Shown here piece by piece: positions 51,460 to 58,842 of a DNA stretch of 64,000 bases (position 1 is the first letter of the stretch; every line of letters begins with the position of its first letter). Source of the stretch: Bin87 sp965261925 (GTDB lineage: Bacteria; Chloroflexota; Dehalococcoidia; Lucifugimonadales; UBA3495). Under the pieces are notes generated by a model that was not told the origin of the DNA, ran no database searches, and saw nothing but the letters and a program-made list of their open reading frames with translations. A program made the translations under genes and the position numbers. The stretch is from assembly GCA_965261925.1 (NCBI GenBank), contig OZ253486.1, positions 992,001-1,056,000 on the forward strand, written 5' to 3'.

Positions 51460-51501
51460 TGCTGGCCTCCCCCATCGCTGGCCTCCCAGTGAAGCTTTGG
51501 C

Positions 51502-52428
51502 TTAGTCGTCCGCAGGGGTGAGCACGGCAGCGTCGGCGGCCATCTGCGCGGCCTGGGCCGCGGCGAGGCCCGCGACGTCGGTGCCCACGTCCTGCACGCC
51601 GTACTTCTTTTCCAGCTCGTAAATGGCGTCCAGCCCAAGCACGGAGGCGACGTCCCAGCGGGTGCCGAAGCGGTCGGGGTCCACTTTGCCGGCGCTCATG
51701 AGCTCTTCGTAGGCGGCGCGCACCTGCTTGTAAATGAGCCAGATGGTGCTGCCGCAGATCATGATCTTGTAGCCCAGTTCGTCCATGGTCTGCGTCGTGG
51801 CCAGGTCGCCGTTGTACATGCGGGGCACGTCGGCCAGGTCGGCGGCGTAGCGCTGGATGTCGTCCTGGGACTTGATGCCATCGACGAATACGAGGTCGGC
51901 GCCCGCCTCGACGTAGGCACGGCAGCGTCGCACGGTATCTTCCCAGCCGGTGACGGCGTAGGCGTCGCAGCGGGCGATGATGACAAAGTCGGGATCGGTG
52001 CGGGCGTCGAGGGCCGCGCGGATTTTCTGGACGTGCTCCTCGGCGGGCACCACCTGCTTGCCAGCGAAGAAGCCGCACTTCTTGGGGAACACCTGGTCTT
52101 CGAGGTGGAGGGCAGCCACGCCGGCGGCTTCGTACTCACGGACGGTGCGGTGCACGTTGAGGGGGTTCCCGTACCCGGTATCGGCGTCGCAGATAACCGG
52201 GATGTTGACGGCGTCCGCGATGTACTTGGCGTTGGCTACCATTTCGGTCATGGTGAGCAGGCCGACATCGGGGAAGCCGCGCTCGGCGGCGGTGCCGGCG
52301 CCGGTCATGTAGACGGCCTGGTGCCCCACGTCTTCGGCGATGCGGGCATGCAGGGCGTTGAGTACGAAGGGCGCAACGACCATCCGGTCGGAGGCGAGCA
52401 TCTGGCGCAGCTGGGTAGTGGCTTTCAT
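51502..52428 (-). CDS. Isocitrate lyase/PEP mutase superfamily lyase
   Basis: A 308-residue protein from ATG 52428, which follows GGAGG; the longer upstream frame is not family-like. The TIM-barrel enzyme shows YMTGAGTAAERGFPDVGLLT, PVICDADTGYGNPLNVHRTV, LHLEDQVFPKKCGFFAGK (the KKCG active-site loop) and FVIIARCDAY. It probably splits a carboxylate such as 2-methylisocitrate, dimethylmalate or oxaloacetate. The exact substrate is not fixed by sequence. Confidence 0.88.
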   Translation of the reverse strand: MKATTQLRQMLASDRMVVAPFVLNALHARIAEDVGHQAVYMTGAGTAAERGFPDVGLLTMTEMVANAKYIADAVNIPVICDADTGYGNPLNVHRTVREYEAAGVAALHLEDQVFPKKCGFFAGKQVVPAEEHVQKIRAALDARTDPDFVIIARCDAYAVTGWEDTVRRCRAYVEAGADLVFVDGIKSQDDIQRYAADLADVPRMYNGDLATTQTMDELGYKIMICGSTIWLIYKQVRAAYEELMSAGKVDPDRFGTRWDVASVLGLDAIYELEKKYGVQDVGTDVAGLAAAQAAQMAADAAVLTPADD

Positions 52429-52452
52429 GGGTGCAATACCTCCACGAATCAA

Positions 52453-52913
52453 TTTACATCGATGCACAGGATGAACAGGATCATATTGCATCGTTCAGAG
52501 TTCTGGTGAACTGGTAGAGCGCGTCAATCGTTGGAACTCAACCTTGGGTCTCCCAAAATTGATCAGCAGCCCTACTGGTATCCCAGTAGCATTCAGGTAG
52601 TTGATCACCTGTGCTTTGTGCTGTGGCATAAGACGCTCCACTGCTTTCAATTCGATGATCACTTTGTCCGGCACCAATAGATCAGCATAGAAGTCACCTA
52701 CGCGCGTATTACGAAACGTTACTTTGATTGGCGCCTGCGCCCTGACCGGGATACCGGCATCCGCGAGGGCAACGACCATAGCGTTTTTGTACACCGATTC
52801 CAAAAAGCCAGCTCCGAGTTCATTCTGTACTTCGAACGCACAACCGATTATCACCCTCGTCAATTCCGAATGCAGCAATTCCCGATCCTGTCCATCCTGT
52901 GCATCGATGTAAA
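52453..52913. mobile_element. GxxExxY gene cassette within a 30-bp inverted repeat
   Basis: TTTACATCGATGCACAGGAT... at 52453-52482 and its reverse complement at 52884-52913 match in 29 of 30 positions and enclose only the GxxExxY gene. No transposase is present. The layout suggests a non-autonomous mobile cassette, or a long hairpin in the transcript; movement is inferred. Confidence 0.6.
52495..52878 (-). CDS. GxxExxY family protein
   Basis: A 127-residue protein. The name-giving motif is GFLESVY (G24, E27, Y30). YADLLVPDKVIIELKAVERL has the D-x(n)-E-x-K form of a PD-(D/E)XK nuclease-like core, and NYLNATGIPVGLLINFGRPKVEFQRL is the usual C-terminal motif. The biological role of this family is unknown; members are common as scattered single genes in intergenic sites and within rRNA intervening sequences. 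The gene fills a 461-bp unit framed by inverted repeats. Confidence 0.9.
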   Translation of the reverse strand: MLHSELTRVIIGCAFEVQNELGAGFLESVYKNAMVVALADAGIPVRAQAPIKVTFRNTRVGDFYADLLVPDKVIIELKAVERLMPQHKAQVINYLNATGIPVGLLINFGRPKVEFQRLTRSTSSPEL

Positions 52914-52927
52914 TATTCCGTTCGTGC

Positions 52928-53635
52928 CTAAAAGATGCGGTCGGTTTCTTCTACCAGGGGAGGCAAGAGGGCCTCCATCCAGGGGACCATGTCACGCAGG
53001 ACTTCCGCGGGTATTTCGTGGCCCATGTTGTATTCGTGGTAGGACAGGTTGTAGTTCTCCGCGTCGAGGAACTCGCGGGTGCGGCGCGCGCTGTCCATCG
53101 AGACCATCTGGTCGTGGAGACCGTGGGCCACGAAAACCGGCTGCTCGCGGTGGTCGGGCAGCCGTGGGCGCAGGATCTCCGGGTCCGGCAGCGAGGCGCT
53201 GAGAGCGACCAGGGCCACGAACTTGTCCGGCCGTTCCAAACCCATGCGGTACGTCATGCCGCCGCCCTGCGAGAAGCCGAGCAAAACGGCGCGGCTTTCC
53301 TCGGCCCGGAACTCGTTCAGCGCCTCGGTGAAGAAGGCGTCGAGGAGCGACTCGGCCTGGTTGAAATGCTCATCGGTCGCCTGACCGCGCGGCGGATGCC
53401 AACCGTAGCCGGTCATCCCGGGAGCCAACTCGAAAGGGATCGGCGCGTTGGGACAAACGTACACGTAGCCCTTGCGGTTGATCGACGGAGCGAGGCCGGC
53501 GAGGTCCTGCATGTTGGCGCCAAAACCGTGCAGCATGACGACCAGCGGGTAGCTGGCGTCGGCGTCGTAATCGTCGGGGAAGATGACCAGATAGTTGAGG
53601 CCGTCGTCGGCTACCCGGCGCTGTTCGGCGTGCAT
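52928..53635 (-). CDS. Phospholipase/carboxylesterase family hydrolase
   Basis: A 235-residue alpha/beta hydrolase from ATG 53635, which follows AAGGAG. The oxyanion region is VVMLHGFGANMQDLAGLA, the nucleophile elbow VLLGFSQGGGMTYRMG, and the acid and histidine in VFVAHGLHDQMVS and YNMGHEIPAEVL. Members cleave carboxyl esters and lysophospholipids. No signal peptide is seen. Confidence 0.9.
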   Translation of the reverse strand: MHAEQRRVADDGLNYLVIFPDDYDADASYPLVVMLHGFGANMQDLAGLAPSINRKGYVYVCPNAPIPFELAPGMTGYGWHPPRGQATDEHFNQAESLLDAFFTEALNEFRAEESRAVLLGFSQGGGMTYRMGLERPDKFVALVALSASLPDPEILRPRLPDHREQPVFVAHGLHDQMVSMDSARRTREFLDAENYNLSYHEYNMGHEIPAEVLRDMVPWMEALLPPLVEETDRIF

Positions 53636-53763
53636 CAGTCAGGCTCCTTTCGGTCGATATGCAATGGCGGCTGACCCAATCGTAACATATCGAGGTTCGC
53701 AGGCCTTTTTGCAAACGCCGGCGATCTCCATGCGCCGGTCACGCCGGCGCGGGATCAGCGGCG

Positions 53764-53964
53764 TCAACAGCCGGGTTGGCCGTGGTTTCCGCAGCAGCCG
53801 CGTCGCGAGACCACCTTGCGCCGCGTATTGGAGACCACCAGCGCCACTACCTTGCGCCACGGTAACCCGGTGCCCCGGAGGTTCGCGAACGGTGCGCCCA
53901 GGCTTTCGGGGCCGCCGTGTTGGTGGTCGTGGGGATGGCCGTGGTCAGGCTCTTGGTCGGCCAT
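53764..53964 (-). CDS. Small conserved CCGNxGxPGC protein
   Basis: A 66-residue protein from ATG 53964. A His/Asp-rich start (PDHGHPHDHQHGG) is followed by a basic stretch and the C-terminal motif RRGCCGNHGQPGC. I recall this ending from short proteins of several bacterial phyla. It lies 21 bases after the queuosine precursor transporter stop and so may be in its transcript. The Cys and His suggest metal binding. Function is unknown and the start has no strong ribosome site. Confidence 0.55.
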   Translation of the reverse strand: MADQEPDHGHPHDHQHGGPESLGAPFANLRGTGLPWRKVVALVVSNTRRKVVSRRGCCGNHGQPGC

Positions 53965-53985
53965 ACGCGGAACTCGCGGCCGAGT

Positions 53986-54795
53986 TCAGGCTCGGGAAGC
54001 CGCGGCGTTGGTGTCGCCGCTGCCGAACACGCCGAACGGGTTCAGCGAGCGCGGCGCATCGTAAACGTCCATTTGCTCGGTACGCTTCAGCCAGCCGACC
54101 ACGATGTAGGTGAGCGGCGTGGCGACGATCTCGTAAACCGACTTGGCGATCCACGCGCAGATGGCGGCGTTGAACACCGGAAGCCACGAGCCATCGGGAC
54201 CGATCCACAGGCCCGAAACTCCGAAGGCGATGGTGAAGAACAGGATGGAGTCGATGCCCTGACCAACCACGGTGGAAGATATGGTTCGCAGCCACAGCAT
54301 CCGGCCTTGCGTGCGGTTCTTGAGCAAGACCATGATGGCGGCGTTAGTGAACTCACCCACGATGTAGGCGACGAATGAACCGAGGAGGATCCACCCGGTG
54401 GCCCCAAGGATGGCTTCGTAGGCGTGCTCGCTGGGCAGGTTGGCGACTAAGTTGCCGGCGTCGTCAGAGATCACGACGGGATCGATCGACCAGAACACCG
54501 CGCCGGGCATCATATCGCCGACCCAGAACAGGAGCACCATCATCAGGTTGCACACGAATCCCAGCCAGATCACACCGCGAGCGACGCGAAAACCGTAAAC
54601 TTCCGTCAGTATGTCGCTGATGATGTACCCGATGGGGAAGCAGACAATGGCGGCGGAAACCACGAACAGGTTGCTGCCGATGAAGTCGAACGGCAGGGTG
54701 AACAGCGAAACCGGTTTGATGGCGATGATGTTGCTGACCAACAGCACCGTTACCGCCAGCGCGGCGATGATTACCAGCTTCCCGGAAAATTGCAT
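53986..54795 (-). CDS. Queuosine precursor transporter (YhhQ family)
   Basis: A 269-residue membrane protein from ATG 54795, which follows GAGAGGACACTG; the frame upstream is not related. Six or more membrane helices include VVSAAIVCFPIGYIISDILTEVYGFRVARGVIWLGF, with the conserved PxxYIxSDIxTEVYG of the family, and SFVAYIVGEFTNAAIMVLLK. It imports queuine or preQ-type bases for tRNA modification. No tgt or queA gene is in the window. Confidence 0.88.
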   Translation of the reverse strand: MQFSGKLVIIAALAVTVLLVSNIIAIKPVSLFTLPFDFIGSNLFVVSAAIVCFPIGYIISDILTEVYGFRVARGVIWLGFVCNLMMVLLFWVGDMMPGAVFWSIDPVVISDDAGNLVANLPSEHAYEAILGATGWILLGSFVAYIVGEFTNAAIMVLLKNRTQGRMLWLRTISSTVVGQGIDSILFFTIAFGVSGLWIGPDGSWLPVFNAAICAWIAKSVYEIVATPLTYIVVGWLKRTEQMDVYDAPRSLNPFGVFGSGDTNAAASRA

Positions 54796-54824
54796 CAGTG
54801 TCCTCTCTGCCAGGGCCGCCGAAC

Positions 54825-56165
54825 CTACAGCAACGGCAGGTAACGTGAAATCTCGTAGTCGGTGACCGTGGAGCGGTATTGCTCCCACTCCTGCTTCTTG
54901 TTGCGGATCAGCGTTTCGTAAACGAAATCGCCGAGGGTTTCGCGCAGGAGTTCGCTGTTTTCCGCCAGTGTTATGGCCTCGCCCATGCTGGTGGGCAGGC
55001 GTCCGATGCCACGCGCGGTCCGCTCCTCGGCGGACATGGACGCGACGTCGCTCGTGATGGGCGAGGGCACCGGGTATTCGTCCTCAATGCCCTTCAGTCC
55101 GGCGGCCAGCAGTGCGCTGAACGCCAGGTACGGATTGCAGGCCGGATCCGGGGCGCGGTACTCGACGCGCAGCGAGGTTTCGTAGCCGGCCTTGTACGAC
55201 GGAACCCGTATCAAATCCAGGCGGCTGGACATGGTCCAGGACACGTGCACGGGCGCTTCGTAGCCGGGCACCAGCCGCTTGTAGGAGTTCACCCACTGGT
55301 TGGTCACCAGGGTGATTTCCGGCGCGTGCCGCAGCAGGCCGGCGATGAACCGCTTGCCGATCACCGAAAGATGGAGGTCGTCGTCCGGGTCGTAAAAGGC
55401 GTTGCTGTTGCCCCGGAACAGCGACTGGTGGGTGTGCATGCCGCTGCCGTTGGAGGTGGAAAAGGGCTTGGGCATGAATGAGGCGTAGACGCCCTGTTGT
55501 TGGGCCAGTTCCTTGATGACCATGCGGGCGGTCATTACGTTGTCGGCCATGGTCAGGGCGTCGGTGTACTGGAGATCAATCTCGTGCTGGCTGGGCGCGC
55601 CCTCGTGGTGGGAATACTTGACGGGGATGCCCATTTCGGCGAGGTTGAGCACGGTGTCGCGTCGCAGGTCGGAAGCCGGGTGGCTGGAGAGCTGGTCGTA
55701 ATACCCGTAGGTGTCCAGCGGTTCCGGGGTTTCGGCGTCCCGCAGGTAGAAGTATTCGAGCTCCGGGCCGACATAGTAGATGTACCCCAGGCTGGCCAGG
55801 CGCTCCAGGTTGCGCTTCAACACGTGGCGCGGATCGCCGATGAACGGCTCTCCCCGCGGGGTGCGCACATCGCAGAAGATGCGGGCCACGGCGTTGCGCC
55901 GGGGCCGCCACGGCAGGAGCGTGAAGGTGGTCGGGTCCGGGAAAGCCCGCATGTCGCTTTCCGTGTCGGTGCTGTAACCCTCGATGGCCGCGCCGTCGAA
56001 CCCGACGCCCAGCTCCAGCGCGTCCTCCAGGTCGTCCACGGTGATGGCGAATCCCTTGAGGTTGCCGAGGATATCGGTGAACCACAGGCGAATGAATTTG
56101 ACGTCGAAGTCACGAGCGCTGCGGAGCACGTACTCGCGTTCGGCGGCGTGGTGGTCAGTCAACAC
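54825..56165 (-). CDS. glnA: Glutamine synthetase type I
   Basis: A 446-residue GS from GTG 56165, which follows CAGGAGATC. It makes glutamine from glutamate, ammonia and ATP. The N-terminal beta-grasp has FIRLWFTDILGNLKGFAI, the metal and substrate residues lie in GPELEYFYLRD, EGAPSQHEIDLQY, NGSGMHTHQSLFRGN and RVEYRAPDPACNPYLAFSALL. The length (about 445) matches the I-alpha group, which has no adenylylation tyrosine loop, so feedback or regulator control is expected. amt is upstream on the same strand. Confidence 0.95.
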   Translation of the reverse strand: MLTDHHAAEREYVLRSARDFDVKFIRLWFTDILGNLKGFAITVDDLEDALELGVGFDGAAIEGYSTDTESDMRAFPDPTTFTLLPWRPRRNAVARIFCDVRTPRGEPFIGDPRHVLKRNLERLASLGYIYYVGPELEYFYLRDAETPEPLDTYGYYDQLSSHPASDLRRDTVLNLAEMGIPVKYSHHEGAPSQHEIDLQYTDALTMADNVMTARMVIKELAQQQGVYASFMPKPFSTSNGSGMHTHQSLFRGNSNAFYDPDDDLHLSVIGKRFIAGLLRHAPEITLVTNQWVNSYKRLVPGYEAPVHVSWTMSSRLDLIRVPSYKAGYETSLRVEYRAPDPACNPYLAFSALLAAGLKGIEDEYPVPSPITSDVASMSAEERTARGIGRLPTSMGEAITLAENSELLRETLGDFVYETLIRNKKQEWEQYRSTVTDYEISRYLPLL

Positions 56166-56230
56166 GGGAGATCTCCTGAAGCAATGGGTTCACGTCGCGC
56201 CATCGCGCTCTGGGCGTCATTGTACCAGTA

Positions 56231-56252
56231 GGGGCGGGTCGCCACCCGCCCC
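56231..56252 (-). terminator. Hairpin between GS fragment and glnA
   Basis: GGGGCGGGT (56231-56239) pairs with ACCCGCCCC (56244-56252) over CGCC. It has no T-run on the minus strand, so it may only weaken read-through into glnA. Confidence 0.5.
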
Positions 56253-56286
56253 GTAATTTGGTCTGCTGCGACCAACAGGTCCGCGA

Positions 56287-56409
56287 CTAGGCGTCGAGGT
56301 ACTTGAAGAATTCGATGGTATGCGGCCGCCGGCGCAGGTCGGTGAACCGCAGGTCGATGATCCCGATGTCATTTGACTTACAAAATTCGATGACTTCTGT
56401 CGGGGTCAT
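56287..56409 (-). pseudogene. 40-codon glutamine synthetase N-terminal fragment
   Basis: A short frame with an AGGGGGA ribosome site and ATG 56409 encodes MTPTEVIEFCKSNDIGIIDL, then RFTDLRRRPHTIEFFKYLDA and a stop. DLRFTDLR...F matches the start of the beta-grasp domain of type I GS, while the rest of the enzyme is missing. It lies 80 bases downstream of amt and upstream of the complete glnA, on the same strand. It is most simply the remnant of a second, deleted glnA, but its good ribosome site leaves open a small regulatory peptide. Confidence 0.55.
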
Positions 56410-56487
56410 GGTGGGTCCCCCTTTGGGACCAATTGTGGCGCGGGTTAGCGTCAATCGTCGGCGGTTGCCGACCGGGAGTACGGCCGC

Positions 56488-57705
56488 CTAGTTCATTCCC
56501 TCCCCGTGCTGCGTCAGGTCAATGCCGGTCTCCTCTTCCTGGTCGGTGATACGCAGGCCGATGGTGTACTTCAGGGCCAGCAGGATGATCGCGGAGACTA
56601 CGAAGGACCAGCCGAAGGCGGCGCCGATGCCGATAATCTGGTAGAAAATTTGCTCAAGCCGTGATACGTCCGCTTCCAGCGCGCCGAACCCGATGCCGAC
56701 GAAAATTCCGGTGGCCAGCGCGCCCCACATCCCGCCGATCCCGTGGATGCCGAACACGTCCAGCGAGTCGTCGACGCGGAACTTGTGCATCAGCTCAACC
56801 GCGATGAAGCAGGCCCCGCCAGCGCCGGCGCCGATGATGATCGCCGGCATGACGCCGACAAAGCCGGCGGCCGGGGTGATGGCGACGAGACCGGCCACCG
56901 CGCCGGCCGCAGCTCCGCTGGCCGACGGACGCTTGGTGATGAACCAGGAGATGATGGACCACGAGGACATGGCGGTGGCCGCCGCAACGTTGGTCACAAC
57001 AAAGGCGTTGGCGGCGCTTGCGGTGCTGAGGTCGAAGCTGCTGCCCGCGTTGAAGCCGAACCAGCCGAACCACAGCAGGCCCGCGCCGAGCAGTACCAGC
57101 GGGACGTTGCCGGGCGTGAGGTTCACCGTGCCGAACCCGGTGCGGCGTCCGACGATGAGCGCGGCGGCCAGGGCGGCCGTACCCGAGGCGATGTGCACCA
57201 CGGTGCCGCCGGCGAAGTCAAGGGCAAAACCGGCTTCACTCATTCCCAGGATGCTGCCCAGATTGCCGAGCCAGCCGCCGCCCCAGACCCAGTGGCACAG
57301 CGGGGCGTACACAATGGTCACCCAAAGGGCGGCGAAGATGATGTATGACTTGAACTTGAACCGCTCGGCAAAGCCGCCGGCGATAAGGGCCACGGTGATG
57401 ATGGCGAACATGCCCTGGAAGATCATGAATGCCTGTTCATCCGGCTCGACACCAATCATGCCGAACTTGGCGAGGTCGCCGACGAAACCCAGGCCGCCAA
57501 CGCTGTCGCTGAAGGCCAGGCTGTATCCCCAAAGGACCCAGAGCACGCTGACCACTCCGATGGCTGTGACGGAGTGCATCATCGTCCCGATCACGTTCTT
57601 GTGGCGAACCAGGCCGCCGTAGAACAGCGCCAGGCCGGGCACCATAAGGAACACCAAAGCGGCTGAAATCAGGAAGGACAATACTTGCAGTTCGGTGAAT
57701 TCCAT
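56488..57705 (-). CDS. amt: Ammonium transporter Amt
   Basis: A 405-residue protein with eleven membrane helices. Characteristic segments are FLMVPGLALFYGGLVRHKNV, FAGGTVVHIASGTAAL (first pore histidine), WFGWFGFNAGSSF and DVFGIHGIGGMWGALATGIF (second pore histidine). It brings ammonium or ammonia into the cell. No signal peptide is visible, unlike E. coli AmtB. No glnK follows, where one is usual; the GS fragment and glnA follow instead. Confidence 0.95.
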   Translation of the reverse strand: MEFTELQVLSFLISAALVFLMVPGLALFYGGLVRHKNVIGTMMHSVTAIGVVSVLWVLWGYSLAFSDSVGGLGFVGDLAKFGMIGVEPDEQAFMIFQGMFAIITVALIAGGFAERFKFKSYIIFAALWVTIVYAPLCHWVWGGGWLGNLGSILGMSEAGFALDFAGGTVVHIASGTAALAAALIVGRRTGFGTVNLTPGNVPLVLLGAGLLWFGWFGFNAGSSFDLSTASAANAFVVTNVAAATAMSSWSIISWFITKRPSASGAAAGAVAGLVAITPAAGFVGVMPAIIIGAGAGGACFIAVELMHKFRVDDSLDVFGIHGIGGMWGALATGIFVGIGFGALEADVSRLEQIFYQIIGIGAAFGWSFVVSAIILLALKYTIGLRITDQEEETGIDLTQHGEGMN

Positions 57706-57856
57706 GTCTTTTTCTCCCCACTATCAGCGGCCGGCACATGCATTTTTGCGGGGACACCGCCGCGGCCTGCCCGAAAGGGGGTGACCATACCGTCAACGGT
57801 GGTATTGGGATGCACTTGTCGGCGCAAAAATTTACCGGGATAGTGTAGATTTCCAG

Positions 57857-57895
57857 TGTTACGGACTAATGACGGAAATGTTACAAAGTTGTTAC
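57857..57895 (-). promoter_or_regulatory. Phased GTAACA repeats upstream of amt
   Basis: On the minus strand GTAACA occurs three times, at 57890-57895, 57879-57884 and 57857-57862, with steps of 11 and 22 bases, one and two turns of the helix. This resembles the GTnAC-n6-GnAAC layout of GlnR-type nitrogen regulator sites, about 150-190 bases before the amt start. Confidence 0.55.
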
Positions 57896-58143
57896 GCCCA
57901 ACCGGGACTTCGCCAGCCACCCCCCGGCCGAGTATCCGCGCCACATCGCAGAGCGGGCTCTCACTGATAGGTGCTGTTCCACCGCGTGATCGTGGGCCGC
58001 GGCGGCGTCAAATGTTGAAGAGGCGCGTACACCGAGCAAGACGTTGCGGATGCTAAACCCGTGATCCGATCCAAACCCATAGGTGCTCAGGTGGGTTTGA
58101 TCCCAAAGCCGTCTCCGCCGCCCAAGCCTACCCACTTCGTCAT
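57896..58143. other. Gap without a recognisable gene
   Basis: The stretch between the amt regulatory region and the MITE-like repeat holds no frame that I can support. Near its end TACCCACTTCGTCAT is duplicated (58131 and 58152), partly within the repeat. Confidence 0.5.
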
Positions 58144-58301
58144 GTCACGCGTACCCACTTCGTCATCGCGAGGAGCGGAGCGACGCGGCGATCTCGTTGA
58201 CTAAAGACACGCTGTTCTCCCAACGAGATTGCCACGCTGCGCTCGCAGAGGCAGTTCGGCTGGTCGCGATGGCAGTTCCGCCAGACTGAGTACGCATGAG
58301 G
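58144..58301. repeat. MITE-like element, family A copy 2
   Basis: A 158-bp element in the opposite orientation to 12564-12731. Its ends, GTCACGCGTACCCA and TGAGTACGCATGAGG, are degenerate forms of the terminal repeats, and CGTCATCGCGAGG, GCGAGCGCAGCGTGGC (reverse) and AACTGCCAT are shared with the first copy. It supplies the 3' end of the Phd-like frame. Confidence 0.75.
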
Positions 58302-58676
58302 ACGGTCCCAGATTGGACACTGGTCCAGGCCAAATATATTTTCGTTCGGCTGAATGTCCCGCCGGCGCAATCGACGGCGCTCGCCGTCTCATAAATTCGG
58401 TCCTCACTTCGTCCAACGCTACGAGGTTTCCTTCCTGCAGGTCACGAATACCCCGCCGCACGTCCGCCATTATCTCAGCATCGCCCATGATTTCCATGGT
58501 GTCGATGATGGACTGAAATAGATCCCACGGCATCAGGGCGAGCACCGGCTTGCCCCGGCGCGTCAGCGCGACCGCCCGGTTGTCCTCCGCCAACAATTCC
58601 GGCAATTGGGTGAGCATCGCCCTTGCCTTGACGAGATGGGAATGTGTTCTGTGTCAGTTTCCCATGCCGACGCCAT
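58201..58676 (-). pseudogene. Phd/YefM-type antitoxin, frameshifted and fused to a repeat
   Basis: A good start (GGAGAG, ATG 58676) opens MASAWETDTEHIPISS, but the antitoxin-like sequence KARAMLTQLPELLAEDNRAV...LTRRGKPVLALMPWDLFQ lies in a different frame that has a stop just upstream. A one- or two-base indel near codon 17 therefore broke the gene; an internal ATG at 58617 could still give a shortened protein. After MRRRAPSIAPAG the frame runs into the MITE-like repeat and ends in its sequence. No toxin partner is intact nearby. Confidence 0.7.
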
Positions 58677-58685
58677 GATGCTCTC

Positions 58686-58840
58686 CTAATCCTGCGGCGG
58701 TTCCACCAAGCCCAACCTCAGCGCGAGTGCGTAGATGTCGTGACGATGGCCTTCGCGAGGGATGCCGACCGCAGGCGGCGGCAGGTGTCCATGCGCTGGG
58801 AGGATGGATACCCCCAGCACCCAACGTCCCGCCCCGCATG
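58686..58840 (-). other. Possible gene remnant upstream of the Phd pseudogene
   Basis: An open frame without a clear start ends GHRHDIYALALRLGLVEPPQD and a TAG nine bases before the Phd-like start. The ending looks like a real protein C-terminus, but the 5' part is missing and I do not recognise the family. Confidence 0.3.
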
Positions 58841-58842
58841 CG

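Noticed and set aside
57881..58135. An 84-codon minus-strand frame upstream of amt
   Set aside because: It has no ribosome site and no recognisable pattern, and it overlaps the probable regulatory repeats.
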